Both the position numbers and the translations under genes were made by a program. From CAYJAD01 sp964368075 (GTDB lineage Bacteria; Desulfobacterota; Desulfovibrionia; Desulfovibrionales; Desulfovibrionaceae), in assembly GCA_964368075.1 (NCBI GenBank), contig CAYJAD010000008.1, positions 8,906 through 72,905 on the forward strand: a stretch of 64,000 bases of DNA, read 5' to 3'. Position 1 is the stretch's first letter; each line of letters opens with the position of its first letter. Positions 1 through 8,677 of this stretch are shown piece after piece. The notes under the pieces were generated by a model that saw only the letters and a list, made by a program, of their open reading frames with translations, was not told where the DNA came from and did no database searches.

Positions 1-360
1 TGCAGTTCTGCAGATATTGCCAAAAGTGAAGTGGTTAACACCCTTGCTAAAAATATTGCCATGCAAATTGCTGCTGCCAGCCCCTTGGCAGTAGATCCTT
101 CTACTTTAGATGGCGACGTTATTGAGCGTGAGCGCGAAGTATATCGTCAAAAAGCTACAGAAGAAGGCAAGCCAGCAAATATTGTAGAAAAAATCGTAGA
201 AGGTGCTGTGAAGAAGTATTACAAAGAAGTATGCTTACTCGAACAACCCTTCATCCGTGATGACAAAAAAACCATTGCCGACATTCTTCGTGAAGCCGGT
301 AAAGAAGCAGGCGGCGAACTTTCCGTAGTACGCTTTGAGCGTATTCAATTAGGCGCCTAA
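1..360 (+). CDS. tsf: Elongation factor Ts, C-terminal part (5' end outside window)
   Basis: The frame is open from base 1, so the gene begins upstream and only about the last 119 codons are present. The product is the guanine-nucleotide exchange factor that recycles EF-Tu in the cytoplasm. The visible part matches the C-terminal EF-Ts region: a helical stretch around MQIAAASPLAV, a segment with EREVYRQKATEEGKP, and the ending QPFIRDDKKTIADIL followed by a short strand with VVRFERIQLGA. EF-Ts usually follows rpsB, which would lie just outside. An intrinsic terminator follows within 30 bases of the stop. Identity is clear from family knowledge; the start cannot be placed. Confidence 0.95.
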   Translation, partial: CSSADIAKSEVVNTLAKNIAMQIAAASPLAVDPSTLDGDVIEREREVYRQKATEEGKPANIVEKIVEGAVKKYYKEVCLLEQPFIRDDKKTIADILREAGKEAGGELSVVRFERIQLGA

Positions 361-389
361 TACTTTTGCCATTGCAGAAATATTATTTG

Positions 390-425
390 AAAGCCCTTCC
401 ATTATTGATGGAGGGGCTTTTTTTT
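390..425 (+). terminator. Intrinsic terminator of tsf
   Basis: A stem AAAGCCCTTCCAT pairs with ATGGAGGGGCTTT (13 bp with one G-U pair) around a 5-base loop and is followed by a run of T. It lies 30 bases after the tsf stop. Confidence 0.9.
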
Positions 426-753
426 GAGCAAAGAAACTCGCTTTTTTGTCCCCTCTCATAGTCTTTTAATTTATGCAATTTTGCGTTATGTTCCTAAACA
501 CTAGCCCTCTGCGTAAATATTTTATAGGCCAGAAGGCAAGTTAAAAAAGTAAATTCAAAGCGCCGTGAACAGCGCAGAAATTTTGTTGCACGTTTGAAAG
601 GCAAATGCAGAATATCTTTACCATGTATAGGTGCTGTTTTTTCGCACCATGCCTACAGTAAAAATTATGATGTAGCCTAGGTAGTGCCTGTACTATCTAA
701 AAGCCACAAAATCTTCCGCAGTATGCATGGTGCTGAAGTCTTAAGGTTGTATT
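426..753. other. Intergenic region upstream of cysE
   Basis: About 330 bases without a supportable gene. It contains weak hairpins (GGTGC-N9-GCACC near 629-648 and AGGTAGT-N6-ACTATCT near 680-699) that could belong to a structured cysE leader. I do not recognise a known riboswitch or a clear sigma-70 promoter here. Confidence 0.3.
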
Positions 754-1698
754 ATGAAAGAAAAAATGCTCACCCCTTTAAGTAAACTCCTTGAAATATC
801 GCCTCTGGAAAATGTGGCCCGTGAAATGTGCACACCGCAATCTTTAGAAGCTGTGTGGCATAAGCCGGCGCATAATGCTCCCATGCCTTGCCTTGATACG
901 CTGAATGAAATTATTCAGCGTTTACAAGCGGCCATCTTTCCGGGTTTTTTTGGAACATCGCAAGTACGCCTTGAATCTTTGCGGTACCACTTAGCGGCTA
1001 ACCTTGACAGTATCTATCATTTGCTTGCCGGACAAATACGCAGTGGCGCTTGTTTTGCTTGTGCAGGAAGAGATGATAAATGCAAATTTTGTAATGAAGA
1101 AGCACAAAAAGCCGCCATGGCTTTTATGCAAAAACTGCCTGAAATTCGACGAGCCTTGGCTTCCGATGCCCAAGCAGCATATGAAGGGGACCCCGCAGCC
1201 ACCAGCGCCGGAGAAACCATTTTTTGCTACCCTTCCATGTTAGCCATGACGCACCATCGCATAGCACACGAATTGTATAAACTAGACATACCAGTTATTC
1301 CACGCATAATTTCTGAGCTGGCACATTCGCGCACGGGTATTGATATTCACCCGGGGGCAACCATCGGCGATGATTTTTTCATAGATCATGGTACGGGTGT
1401 TGTTATTGGTGAAACGTGCATCATTGGGAAACATTGTCGTATTTATCAAGGTGTCACCTTGGGCGCACTTTCCTTTCCTAAAGACGGCACAGGAACTCTC
1501 ATAAAAGGGCGTCCGCGACATCCCATTTTAGAAAACGATGTTATTGTGTATGCAGGAGCCACCATTCTTGGGCGTGTTACCATAGGTAAAAGTGCCGTTA
1601 TTGGCGGTAATGTGTGGGTCACCAATGATGTACCCGCAGGAAGCCGACTTGTGCAAGAGCATGCAGTGCGTAATGGTAAATCTCTTAAGGACAGTTAA
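754..1698 (+). CDS. cysE: Serine O-acetyltransferase with N-terminal CxxC-x6-CxxC motif
   Basis: Transfers acetyl from acetyl-CoA to L-serine, giving O-acetylserine for cysteine synthesis. The 314-residue protein has a helical N-terminal half and a C-terminal left-handed beta-helix of hexapeptide repeats (about 195-295). The hallmark HPGATIGDDFFIDHGTGVVIGE is present, with the expected catalytic histidine at 212 in DHGTG. It is longer than E. coli CysE (273 aa). Its N-terminal half carries Cys100, Cys103, Cys110 and Cys113 in a CxxC-x6-CxxC arrangement that could bind zinc or an Fe-S cluster; this is inference. The start has an AAGG-type ribosome site. A 44-codon lipoprotein-like gene begins at the base after the stop. 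Confidence 0.93.
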   Translation: MKEKMLTPLSKLLEISPLENVAREMCTPQSLEAVWHKPAHNAPMPCLDTLNEIIQRLQAAIFPGFFGTSQVRLESLRYHLAANLDSIYHLLAGQIRSGACFACAGRDDKCKFCNEEAQKAAMAFMQKLPEIRRALASDAQAAYEGDPAATSAGETIFCYPSMLAMTHHRIAHELYKLDIPVIPRIISELAHSRTGIDIHPGATIGDDFFIDHGTGVVIGETCIIGKHCRIYQGVTLGALSFPKDGTGTLIKGRPRHPILENDVIVYAGATILGRVTIGKSAVIGGNVWVTNDVPAGSRLVQEHAVRNGKSLKDS

Positions 1699-1833
1699 AT
1701 GCGTAAAATATGCCTATTTTTCTTCTTACTGTTATTACTATGCAGCACTCTTGGCTGTGGAAAGAATCTTGAAATAAAACCCTCAGGCCAAATAAATATT
1801 GGTGGTGGGGTAACTGGAACTGTAAAAAAATAA
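1699..1833 (+). CDS. Putative 44-residue lipoprotein
   Basis: ATG begins on the base directly after the cysE stop codon, so translation may be coupled. The product starts MRKICLFFFLLLLLCSTLGCGKN: a basic N-terminus, a hydrophobic core and a lipobox-like TLGC, which suggests export and lipid attachment at Cys20. The mature part would be only about 25 residues, glycine-rich and ending in VTGTVKK. No family is recognised. Small size is the main reason for doubt; the signal-peptide pattern and coupling are the reasons to keep it. Part of a dispersed repeat overlaps its 3' end. Confidence 0.6.
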   Translation: MRKICLFFFLLLLLCSTLGCGKNLEIKPSGQINIGGGVTGTVKK

Positions 1834-1850
1834 TTGTGCAGGCCCCTTAG
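1824..1850 (-). repeat. Fragment of a dispersed intergenic repeat (copy C)
   Basis: Twenty-six of 27 bases match the end of the repeat at 63101-63127 (sequence around AATAATTGTGCAG). Only this end is present; the rest of the element seen at 23193-23258 and 63061-63127 is missing. It overlaps the last codons of the small lipoprotein gene. Confidence 0.6.
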
Positions 1851-1879
1851 TTCGCAAATACTATCTTGAAGTTATAAAA

Positions 1880-1919
1880 AAAGGCTCTACACACCTAGTG
1901 CGCAGAGCCTTTATTAAAA
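1880..1919 (-). terminator. Intrinsic terminator between convergent genes
   Basis: AAAGGCTCT pairs with AGAGCCTTT (9 bp). On the minus strand the stem is followed by a run of seven T, so it best serves the autotransporter gene; it may also stop cysE transcription on the plus strand. Confidence 0.8.
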
Positions 1920-1932
1920 ATAATATAACTAA

Positions 1933-3507
1933 TTAAAATTCATATATAAAAGAACCCATAACCATATGCCCTACTTCGTGCTCTGAAGCTAGCAAATTAT
2001 ATGTAAGCCCGAGCTTTGCAACATCATTACTCACCTCAAAGCCTAAACTCCCATTAAAGGCAACATCATCCACATTTTTTAAACTCGAAGAAATGGGATC
2101 AAAAACACCGCCGGGTATGGTAGCCTTACTATTGGCCTCTAAATCGCCTGTTGCTAAAATAACGCCCAAATCAAGTTTTGGCGTAAACATCCACTCTTTA
2201 TTAATAGGTATATCGGCACTGAAAGCCACACCTAAGGGGAAATACCAAATTTCTTGATTTTCTTCCGCTACATGAAACCAGGTTGATCCACTAGAGCGCA
2301 CATTATATGACGCATTGGTTAAACCCATATAGCGCACCCCAACATAGGGGGTTATATTAAAGTTTTCTATATTAAATGTATAGTCAAGCTTTAAACCGGC
2401 CGTGAAAGCTGAAGTATGTGTTTCAGCCTTTGCTTTACCTGCATCGGTATTTTGGTGTATGTCACCTACAGTGTCTAAGTACCCTAAGTCGGCAGTTATC
2501 CCAAAATTATTTTCTCTATACGCTGCATAGAGTGAAATACCCCAAAATTCAAAGTCGTTGTTGGCTGTAAAAAGTCCACCATTAGACTGCACATGCCCAA
2601 AACCGGTATTCAGAGCCATACCAAAACGGAAAACATCATTTACGGTGTAATCTACACCCACGGCTATACCACCAAGCCCCATATCATTACCGGCTCTATA
2701 GCCTCCAGTCTTATGCTCACTGGTAGTGCTCCAAGTATACAGCGGAGTAGCCCATACACCTAAACCTTCCATGCCCGTACTAGTGGCCCCTGATTTCTTA
2801 GTAGCTTTAAAGCCCGCGTCAGAATTTCGGGCCACAAGAGCTTTTGTATTACTCCAAGCGGCATTAATTGTAGAAAGTTCAGCACCACCCAAAAGCCCTA
2901 TACGCACAGCACTATTCCCACTTCTATCAAGCGAAGCAGAACCGGAGGACAAACCCGACTGCGCACTTTCAACGCTCAGCTTTGCAGGAGGAAAGGGATC
3001 ATTAATATCGTATTGCGTGCTGGCCGTTACTAAGGTATCTTCTGGCTGTTTTTCTATAAAAAATAGAGGGTCATCTAAAACAACGCTCCCCAAAGCAAGA
3101 TCTGCATTGGTACCTGTGGTATTATGGCTTTTTGAAACTAAAGCTCTATATTCTGTAACTTTAGGACTAGTGTTTGCCACGGACCTTGGCTTAGTTGCGC
3201 TTTGTTCTACATTTGCTTGAGGTGTCGTTACAGGAGTTTGTACCGGAGTTGGCTTAATGAGAACCAAAGGAGAGCCTTCTAATGCCGCTGTTAAGGCAGA
3301 AAGTGACATTTCGCCAGGCTGTATACTGTTCAAAGAAACTTCTCCTGCTGGGGCTGGAAGAGCCTGCGCTTCAACAGATACACTTAAGCCACCAGCAGAG
3401 AGCATTGTTACGCAAACAACGCTACCAAATGTATTTAATACATAACATTTTCTTAAAACAGCTTTATAGCGCGCCATTAAATTTCCAACGGCATTTTTAC
3501 TTAGCAT
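1933..3507 (-). CDS. Autotransporter-type outer-membrane beta-barrel protein
   Basis: A 524-residue protein that fits a type V autotransporter with a short passenger. The N-terminus has a basic stretch then a hydrophobic segment (about 27-45) ending near VEAQA, read as an unusually long signal peptide; an internal Met at 11 is an alternative start. Residues 48-240 are a low-complexity Ala/Ser/Thr/Pro passenger. Residues 245-524 have alternating aromatic beta-strand patterns (GVWATPLYTWS, FWGISLYAAYRENNFGI, ITPYVGVRYMG) and end in MGSFIYEF, with the terminal phenylalanine expected for BAM-dependent insertion. The ribosome site GAAGGGGG supports the start at 3507. Function of the passenger is unknown; adhesion or surface display is a guess. 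Confidence 0.85.
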   Translation of the reverse strand: MLSKNAVGNLMARYKAVLRKCYVLNTFGSVVCVTMLSAGGLSVSVEAQALPAPAGEVSLNSIQPGEMSLSALTAALEGSPLVLIKPTPVQTPVTTPQANVEQSATKPRSVANTSPKVTEYRALVSKSHNTTGTNADLALGSVVLDDPLFFIEKQPEDTLVTASTQYDINDPFPPAKLSVESAQSGLSSGSASLDRSGNSAVRIGLLGGAELSTINAAWSNTKALVARNSDAGFKATKKSGATSTGMEGLGVWATPLYTWSTTSEHKTGGYRAGNDMGLGGIAVGVDYTVNDVFRFGMALNTGFGHVQSNGGLFTANNDFEFWGISLYAAYRENNFGITADLGYLDTVGDIHQNTDAGKAKAETHTSAFTAGLKLDYTFNIENFNITPYVGVRYMGLTNASYNVRSSGSTWFHVAEENQEIWYFPLGVAFSADIPINKEWMFTPKLDLGVILATGDLEANSKATIPGGVFDPISSSLKNVDDVAFNGSLGFEVSNDVAKLGLTYNLLASEHEVGHMVMGSFIYEF

Positions 3508-3931
3508 AGAGCCCCCTTCATACGGCAGTCATGACACAATATTTTGTCACTGTATCTGGTGCGGGAAAAGTACTGTATTTTTCTTAAACGTACTTACAAC
3601 TTTCTTTGTGGCAAAATTTGCCGCTCAGATGCTTTTCCCTCATTTTTTTGCAAAAATCGCACCAAAAATACGATAATTTAAACCATGGGCAGGCTTCATT
3701 ACCGGCCTCTTATAAAAAAATTCATGTTTATTCTTAATGCTTTAAGAGTATACATGTATTTTTTTAACGTGTACTGTGTTACATGCATAAGCCGTAAACT
3801 TTAGCATAAAGAAACGAGCTTTTTCTCAACACACAACTACCCATAATTCCTTTGAAATAAATTATACCTTATATCGTGCAACTATACAAGATAATATCCT
3901 TAGCAAAATGCTGTTTTATTGCCATTTGACA
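3508..3931. other. Intergenic region between ilvC and the autotransporter gene
   Basis: About 420 AT-rich bases without a convincing ORF. Near the autotransporter start there is an imperfect palindrome TGACACAATATTTTGTCA (3530-3547) that could be an operator. No strong sigma-70 promoter is obvious. Confidence 0.35.
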
Positions 3932-3967
3932 ATAAAAAAAGGAGGAAAGTCACAGACCTTCCCCCTT
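3932..3967 (-). terminator. Intrinsic terminator of the ilv operon
   Basis: A 13-bp stem with two G-U pairs (AAGGGGGAAGGTC with GACTTTCCTCCTT, minus strand) closes a 3-base loop and runs into TTTTTTT. It lies 23 bases after the ilvC stop. Confidence 0.9.
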
Positions 3968-3989
3968 CATTTACAATATTAAAAGCGTA

Positions 3990-4985
3990 TTAAGCTTTTT
4001 TGTTTAACCAAGGCATCATTTCGCGCAAGCGTCCGCCCACTTCTTCCACACCGTGTTCAGCTTCTAAACGACGAGTGGCTTTGAACATAGGATAGCCGGC
4101 ACGAGCTTCCAAGATGAAATCGCGTGCAAAACGGCCGCTTTGAATGTCATTCAGCACACGCTTCATTTCTTTTTTAGTTTCTGCAGTGATAATGCGTGGT
4201 CCAGTTACATAGTCGCCATATTCGGCTGTATCAGAAACGGAATAACGCATGCGAGCAAGGCCACCTTCATAAATAAGGTCTACAATAAGCTTTACTTCGT
4301 GCAAGCATTCAAAATAAGCCATTTCTGGTTGATAACCGGCTTCCACCAAGGTTTCATAACCGCATTTAATCAATGCAGATAGGCCACCGCACAAAACGGC
4401 TTGTTCGCCAAAAAGGTCAGTTTCGGTTTCTTCACGGAAGCTCGTTTCAATAACGCCTGAACGTGCACCACCTACACCAGCAGCGTAAGCAAGAGCTTTA
4501 TCTAAAGATTTACCACTGGCATCTTGATGAATAGCCACAAGACAAGGCACGCCGCCGCCTTCTGTAAAGGTACGACGTACAAGATGGCCTGGGCCTTTAG
4601 GAGCAATAAGGAAAACGTCCACGTCTTTTGGAGGCTCAATTTGACCAAAGTGAATATTAAAACCATGAGCAAAAAGCAGGCATTTGCTAGAATTCAAGTG
4701 CGGCTTAATATCATTTTCATAGACTTGTGCTTGTACTTGGTCAGGCAATAAAATCATGATGAAATCAGCTTTTTGTGCGGCCTCAGAGGCAGACATGGGG
4801 CTAAAGCCATGTTCTTTGGCCAATTCATAGTTGGCGCCCCCTGGGCGTTGACCAACAATGACGTTGACACCGGAGTCGCGTAAATTTTGCGCATGGGCAT
4901 GACCTTGGCTGCCATAACCAATGATAGCAACGGTCTTGTCCTTCAATAAGGAAATATCGGCGTCTTTTTCATAATACACTTTCAT
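3990..4985 (-). CDS. ilvC: Ketol-acid reductoisomerase (NADP+)
   Basis: Second common step of valine and isoleucine synthesis: isomerises and reduces acetolactate or acetohydroxybutyrate with NADPH and Mg2+. The 331 residues match the short class I enzyme. The Rossmann loop GYGSQGHAHAQNLRDSG lies at 23-39, followed by GQRPGG. The C-terminal knotted helical domain contains the acidic metal-binding stretch EETETDLFGEQ and the ECLHEVKLIVDLIYEGG segment. GAGGA precedes the start. It is the last gene of the ilvB-ilvH-ilvC run, 185 bases after ilvH, and a terminator follows. Confidence 0.97.
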   Translation of the reverse strand: MKVYYEKDADISLLKDKTVAIIGYGSQGHAHAQNLRDSGVNVIVGQRPGGANYELAKEHGFSPMSASEAAQKADFIMILLPDQVQAQVYENDIKPHLNSSKCLLFAHGFNIHFGQIEPPKDVDVFLIAPKGPGHLVRRTFTEGGGVPCLVAIHQDASGKSLDKALAYAAGVGGARSGVIETSFREETETDLFGEQAVLCGGLSALIKCGYETLVEAGYQPEMAYFECLHEVKLIVDLIYEGGLARMRYSVSDTAEYGDYVTGPRIITAETKKEMKRVLNDIQSGRFARDFILEARAGYPMFKATRRLEAEHGVEEVGGRLREMMPWLNKKA

Positions 4986-5170
4986 GGGAAATCCTCAGTA
5001 ATTCAAAGCTAAAATGTTAATAAAAAGCAAATATGCCTGAATAAGCCTATTTTGTATAAATAATTTCCAATATGGCTTGTTACAAAGGGTAAAATACAAG
5101 CACGCATTTTTTGCAGCAAATATATCTTCGCCCATCAAAAAAAGAGTCTGTAGCCCCCTTTTTGAGCACT

Positions 5171-5656
5171 TTATTCGGGTTGCATGGAACGGCGCATAGC
5201 TACCATGCCCGTGCGTGCAATTTCCTTAATGCCATACCGTTGCAATAAACCGATAATAGCATCTAGTTTTTCTCTATTGCCTGTGGCTTCAATGGTCATT
5301 TCTGAATGTCCCACGTCCATGACACGACAACGGAAAATTTCTACCGTACGCAAAATTTCGCCTCTATTTGCACCCTCGGCATGTACTTTTAAAAGTAACA
5401 TTTCACGAGAAACAGAGCGATGTTCGCTAAAATCCACCACTTTAATAATCGTTACAAGCTTGCGTAATTGCTTGATTATTTGCTCAATAATTTGCGCATC
5501 ACCATTGGTGGTAATGGTCATATGTGATACGCCATCTTCCAACGTGGGAGCCACGTTTAATGATTCAATATTAAACCCGCGACCACTAAACAGGCCAGCC
5601 ACGCGAGACAAAACACCTGGTTCGTCTTCTACCAAAACAGAAAGAACATGTTGCAT
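5171..5656 (-). CDS. ilvH: Acetolactate synthase regulatory (small) subunit
   Basis: Small subunit that activates acetolactate synthase and confers valine feedback inhibition. The 161 residues comprise an N-terminal ACT domain (about 3-75; MQHVLSVLVEDEPGVLSRVAG and FNIESLNVAP) and the C-terminal ALS-associated domain (about 80-158). An in-frame extension reaches 5731, but the start at 5656 is chosen because GGAG sits eight bases before that ATG and the family begins with this sequence. It starts 10 bases after the ilvB stop, so the two subunits are co-expressed. The length resembles E. coli IlvH rather than the shorter IlvN. Confidence 0.95.
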   Translation of the reverse strand: MQHVLSVLVEDEPGVLSRVAGLFSGRGFNIESLNVAPTLEDGVSHMTITTNGDAQIIEQIIKQLRKLVTIIKVVDFSEHRSVSREMLLLKVHAEGANRGEILRTVEIFRCRVMDVGHSEMTIEATGNREKLDAIIGLLQRYGIKEIARTGMVAMRRSMQPE

Positions 5657-5666
5657 GGCGGCTCTC

Positions 5667-7361
5667 CTATATAAGCAACATTTCGTCCAAAGCAGCACCT
5701 GCCGGGACAATGGGGGAAACATTTTCTTCACGCTCTACAACCACATCAATGATGGCCGTATTAGGCGAAGCCAGTGCAATGGCAAGGGTGCCTTCCAACT
5801 CAGAAGCTTCCGTAACTCTGTAGCCTTCGGCGCCATAGGCTTCAGCAAGTTTTACAAAGTCTGGTTGCGCTTCCATATTGGTGTTACTGTAATGCTTTTG
5901 ATAGAAAAGATCTTGCCATTGACGTACCATACCCAAATATTGGTTATTTAAAATAAGAATTTTTATGGGTAGCTTATTGGCAACAGCCGTGGCCATTTCT
6001 TGAATATTCATTTGAATAGAGCCGTCACCTGCCACAGTAATAACCAAGGCATCTGGTATGGCAAATTGTGCACCGATAGCAGAAGGGAAACCATAGCCCA
6101 TGGTACCAAGACCGCCCGATGTCAACAAAGTGCGAGGCTCATTAAATTTATAGTATTGCGCTGTCCACATTTGGTGTTGGCCTACCTCTGTGGAAATAAC
6201 TGTTTTTTTGTCTTTGCACAATTCATACAGCGTTTCAATAACTTCTTGTGGCTTAATGGCTTTATCTTTGCTGTAGCTTAAAGGACGTTGCGAGACCCAT
6301 GTTTGCAATTGAGCAATCCAAGGTTTATGCACCTCTACCCAATCTTTTTCGCCTTGGCGAGAAAGCGCAATTTCCAGCATGCCTTCCAATGCCATGCGAC
6401 AATCACCCACAACAGGCACTTCTACACTGACATTTTTGCGAATGGAGGTGGGGTCAATATCAATATGAATAATCTTTGCATTGGGAGCAAAAGCCGATAT
6501 ACGACCGGTAACGCGGTCATCAAAACGTGCGCCCACAGCCATAATGACATCACAATTATTAATGGCCATATTGGCAGCATAACAACCGTGCATACCCACC
6601 ATGCCAAGCCATAAAGGACTATCGGCAGGAAAGCCCCCAAGCCCCATAAGTGTGGAGACCACAGGCACTTGCATTGTCGTAGCCACATCACTTACGGCCT
6701 TTGCAGCTTCTGAGTTAATAACCCCGCCGCCTATAAGCATGACAGGGGCTTTTGCTTGCATCAAAATATCTACAGACTTGCGCAATTGATTCAAGTTTGG
6801 CCTGTAAGTAGGATTATAACTACGCATATTTGTAGTTTCTGGCCAAATAAATTCCGTGGTGGCTTGCACTATGTCTTTTGGCAAGTCTACCAGCACAGGT
6901 CCGGGACGACCGGAACGTGCCAAGTAAAAAGCTTGTCGTAAAATATGTGCCAATTGGGTAATATCTTTCACAAGATAATTATGCTTGGTACAAGGGCGAG
7001 TTATACCTACAATATCTACCTCTTGAAAAGCGTCATTGCCAATCAAGGGAATGGGCACTTGGCCCGTTATGATGACTAAGGGTATTGAATCACAATAGGC
7101 TGTGGCTATGCCTGTGACAGCATTGGTAGCACCCGGCCCTGAAGTCACAAGGCAGGTTCCTACCTTACCGGAGGCACGGGCATAGCCATCGGCTGCATGC
7201 ACAGCGGCTTGCTCATGTCGCACAAGAATGTGACGCAAATCTGTATGACGTGGAATTTCGTCATAAATGTCAATTACTGCACCACCCGGATATCCAAAAA
7301 TGGTGTCAACTCCTTCACGCTTGAGCGTTTCGAGCAATATCTGTGCACCAGTCATCTTCAT
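5667..7361 (-). CDS. ilvB: Acetolactate synthase catalytic (large) subunit
   Basis: Thiamine-diphosphate and FAD enzyme that condenses pyruvate with pyruvate or 2-ketobutyrate, the first committed step of branched-chain amino-acid synthesis. The 564 residues show the three-domain layout. The N-terminal part has GYPGGAVIDIYDE and the catalytic glutamate in RHEQAAVHAADGYAR; the centre has the FAD-domain GARFDDRVTG; the C-terminal thiamine-diphosphate motif is GDGSIQMNIQE ending near NN. AGGAG precedes the ATG. The DUF465 gene ends three bases upstream and ilvH follows after 10 bases, so all three are probably one transcript. Confidence 0.97.
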   Translation of the reverse strand: MKMTGAQILLETLKREGVDTIFGYPGGAVIDIYDEIPRHTDLRHILVRHEQAAVHAADGYARASGKVGTCLVTSGPGATNAVTGIATAYCDSIPLVIITGQVPIPLIGNDAFQEVDIVGITRPCTKHNYLVKDITQLAHILRQAFYLARSGRPGPVLVDLPKDIVQATTEFIWPETTNMRSYNPTYRPNLNQLRKSVDILMQAKAPVMLIGGGVINSEAAKAVSDVATTMQVPVVSTLMGLGGFPADSPLWLGMVGMHGCYAANMAINNCDVIMAVGARFDDRVTGRISAFAPNAKIIHIDIDPTSIRKNVSVEVPVVGDCRMALEGMLEIALSRQGEKDWVEVHKPWIAQLQTWVSQRPLSYSKDKAIKPQEVIETLYELCKDKKTVISTEVGQHQMWTAQYYKFNEPRTLLTSGGLGTMGYGFPSAIGAQFAIPDALVITVAGDGSIQMNIQEMATAVANKLPIKILILNNQYLGMVRQWQDLFYQKHYSNTNMEAQPDFVKLAEAYGAEGYRVTEASELEGTLAIALASPNTAIIDVVVEREENVSPIVPAGAALDEMLLI

Positions 7362-7364
7362 TGC

Positions 7365-7592
7365 TTAACTCTCCTGAGTATATGTATCAAGCATAGCTAT
7401 AAGGCGAGTTTTTCCTTCAAGTTTTTGCTTTTTTAATTGTTTTAAGGTTTGCTCTTCAGTGGGTGTACGATAAGCCTTCCCTTCCAACTTGGTCACTTGT
7501 TTGGAGTACAAAAGATGGTCATCCCACGCATCTTGTAAATCAGGATTAGTGGGGGCATACTTTTCAAGTAACTCTTTTTCGCGTTGGTCCAT
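7365..7592 (-). CDS. DUF465 / YdcH-like small protein
   Basis: A 75-residue, highly charged, probably helical protein. It fits the YdcH/DUF465 family: DDHLLYSKQVTKLEG in the middle and a LKQLKKQKLEGKTRLIAML tail, which in the family forms a short coiled coil. Role unknown. The ribosome site AAGGAG is strong and the stop is three bases before ilvB, so it is translated on the ilv message. Whether it has any link to amino-acid synthesis is unclear; co-location may be chance. Confidence 0.8.
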   Translation of the reverse strand: MDQREKELLEKYAPTNPDLQDAWDDHLLYSKQVTKLEGKAYRTPTEEQTLKQLKKQKLEGKTRLIAMLDTYTQES

Positions 7593-7700
7593 CTAAACTC
7601 TCCTTGGTTAAAGGTTATCTTTTTCCACGAGTCTTTAAGAATCATGAAAAAATCATCTATATAATCTTACCCTTGTGTACTCTGCTGTATTTTTTTTGTG

Positions 7701-8003
7701 CTAAGAAAGTTTCATGGCATATTGCAATAAAGAATTTACCAAAATTCTGTCTAGCAATTCAATACAGATTAATACAATCACGGGTGAGAAGTCTATGCCA
7801 CTTGTATAAGTAAAAGGCAATAGTTTTCGTATGCGATAATACACAGGCTCCGTTAAAGCGCGCAAAGTACGCACCACAGGATTATAAGGGTCTGGGCGAA
7901 CCCATGTGAGCAATGCAGAGATGACCACAATCCAAAAATATACTTGCAATAAGCCCTTTAGAATATAGCCTATGGCTTGTAATGTATTGGCTAAAACAAT
8001 CAT
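7701..8003 (-). CDS. YggT family membrane protein
   Basis: A 100-residue protein with two hydrophobic segments (about 5-30 and 68-90) and the family loop TWVRPDPYNPVVRTLRALTEP, in which the segment after the first helix is rich in Pro and Arg. YggT proteins are small inner-membrane proteins, with scattered reports linking them to osmotic stress or cell division; no molecular activity is established. GAGGTAAG precedes the start. It lies 26 bases after the HAD gene in the same direction. Confidence 0.85.
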   Translation of the reverse strand: MIVLANTLQAIGYILKGLLQVYFWIVVISALLTWVRPDPYNPVVRTLRALTEPVYYRIRKLLPFTYTSGIDFSPVIVLICIELLDRILVNSLLQYAMKLS

Positions 8004-8029
8004 TTTCTTACCTCATATCCTCTTTATTC

Positions 8030-8677
8030 TTAAACAAGAGGAGCTAGAATTTTTTGCAATGCGCTAAAAGAAGCGACATTCACCGTGGCCTCAAGCTCCA
8101 TGCTCTCATAAGCCACAAAAGGCACGCCAGCCGCCGCAGAAGCAAGCTGATCTGTTTGGCTATCACCTACAAAAAGAACATCTTCTTTAGCCACATTCCA
8201 TTGTTCGAGAATAGCAAAAATCCCTTCTGGACTAGGCTTTGGAGCAACATGCTCAGAAGTAATAATAGGTGAAAACTCGCGAAGAAATTCAAATTTATCC
8301 AGAACAAACTTCATACCATTGGCACGATTGGTGTGCACTGCAAGACGTATATTATTTTCTTGTAGCCATAGCACAAAGTCATAATATTCCGGCTTTAATT
8401 CTACCATGGGCATAATATCTCGGCCGTAATTTACAGTTTCTGTGCACACTTGTAGCAATTGCCCATGCAAGTGCTCCGGAATTAAATATTCTAAAGCCTG
8501 CTTTACCGTAGACATATAGGTGTAGGCTTCTTGCTCTTGCGATAAAGGGGGTAAAGCAAAAGCCTCCAGAATTTTATTGTAATATAAAGCATTGCATTTT
8601 TTTGAGTCAATAATAACTCCGTCGCAATCAAATATAATTCCCTGTACTTTTTGCGGAAGTGGTGCAAAATTTGTCAT
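8030..8677 (-). CDS. HAD-superfamily hydrolase (phosphatase-like)
   Basis: A 215-residue cytoplasmic protein with the HAD motifs in order: motif I IIFDCDGVIIDS with the nucleophile and acid/base aspartates, motif II threonine in VHTNR, motif III lysine in KPSPEG, and motif IV GDSQTD. The cap between motifs I and II is helical, so it belongs to subfamily IA (phosphoglycolate phosphatase or beta-phosphoglucomutase types). The substrate cannot be told. Start 8677 is chosen from three close candidates because its ATG overlaps the upstream stop as ATGA and GGAG lies eight bases before it. Confidence 0.88.
   Translation of the reverse strand: MTNFAPLPQKVQGIIFDCDGVIIDSKKCNALYYNKILEAFALPPLSQEQEAYTYMSTVKQALEYLIPEHLHGQLLQVCTETVNYGRDIMPMVELKPEYYDFVLWLQENNIRLAVHTNRANGMKFVLDKFEFLREFSPIITSEHVAPKPSPEGIFAILEQWNVAKEDVLFVGDSQTDQLASAAAGVPFVAYESMELEATVNVASFSALQKILAPLV

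Noticed and set aside
5184..5951. 255-codon plus-strand open frame over ilvH and ilvB
   Set aside because: It is antisense to two well-supported genes, has no ribosome site, and its translation resembles no protein family.
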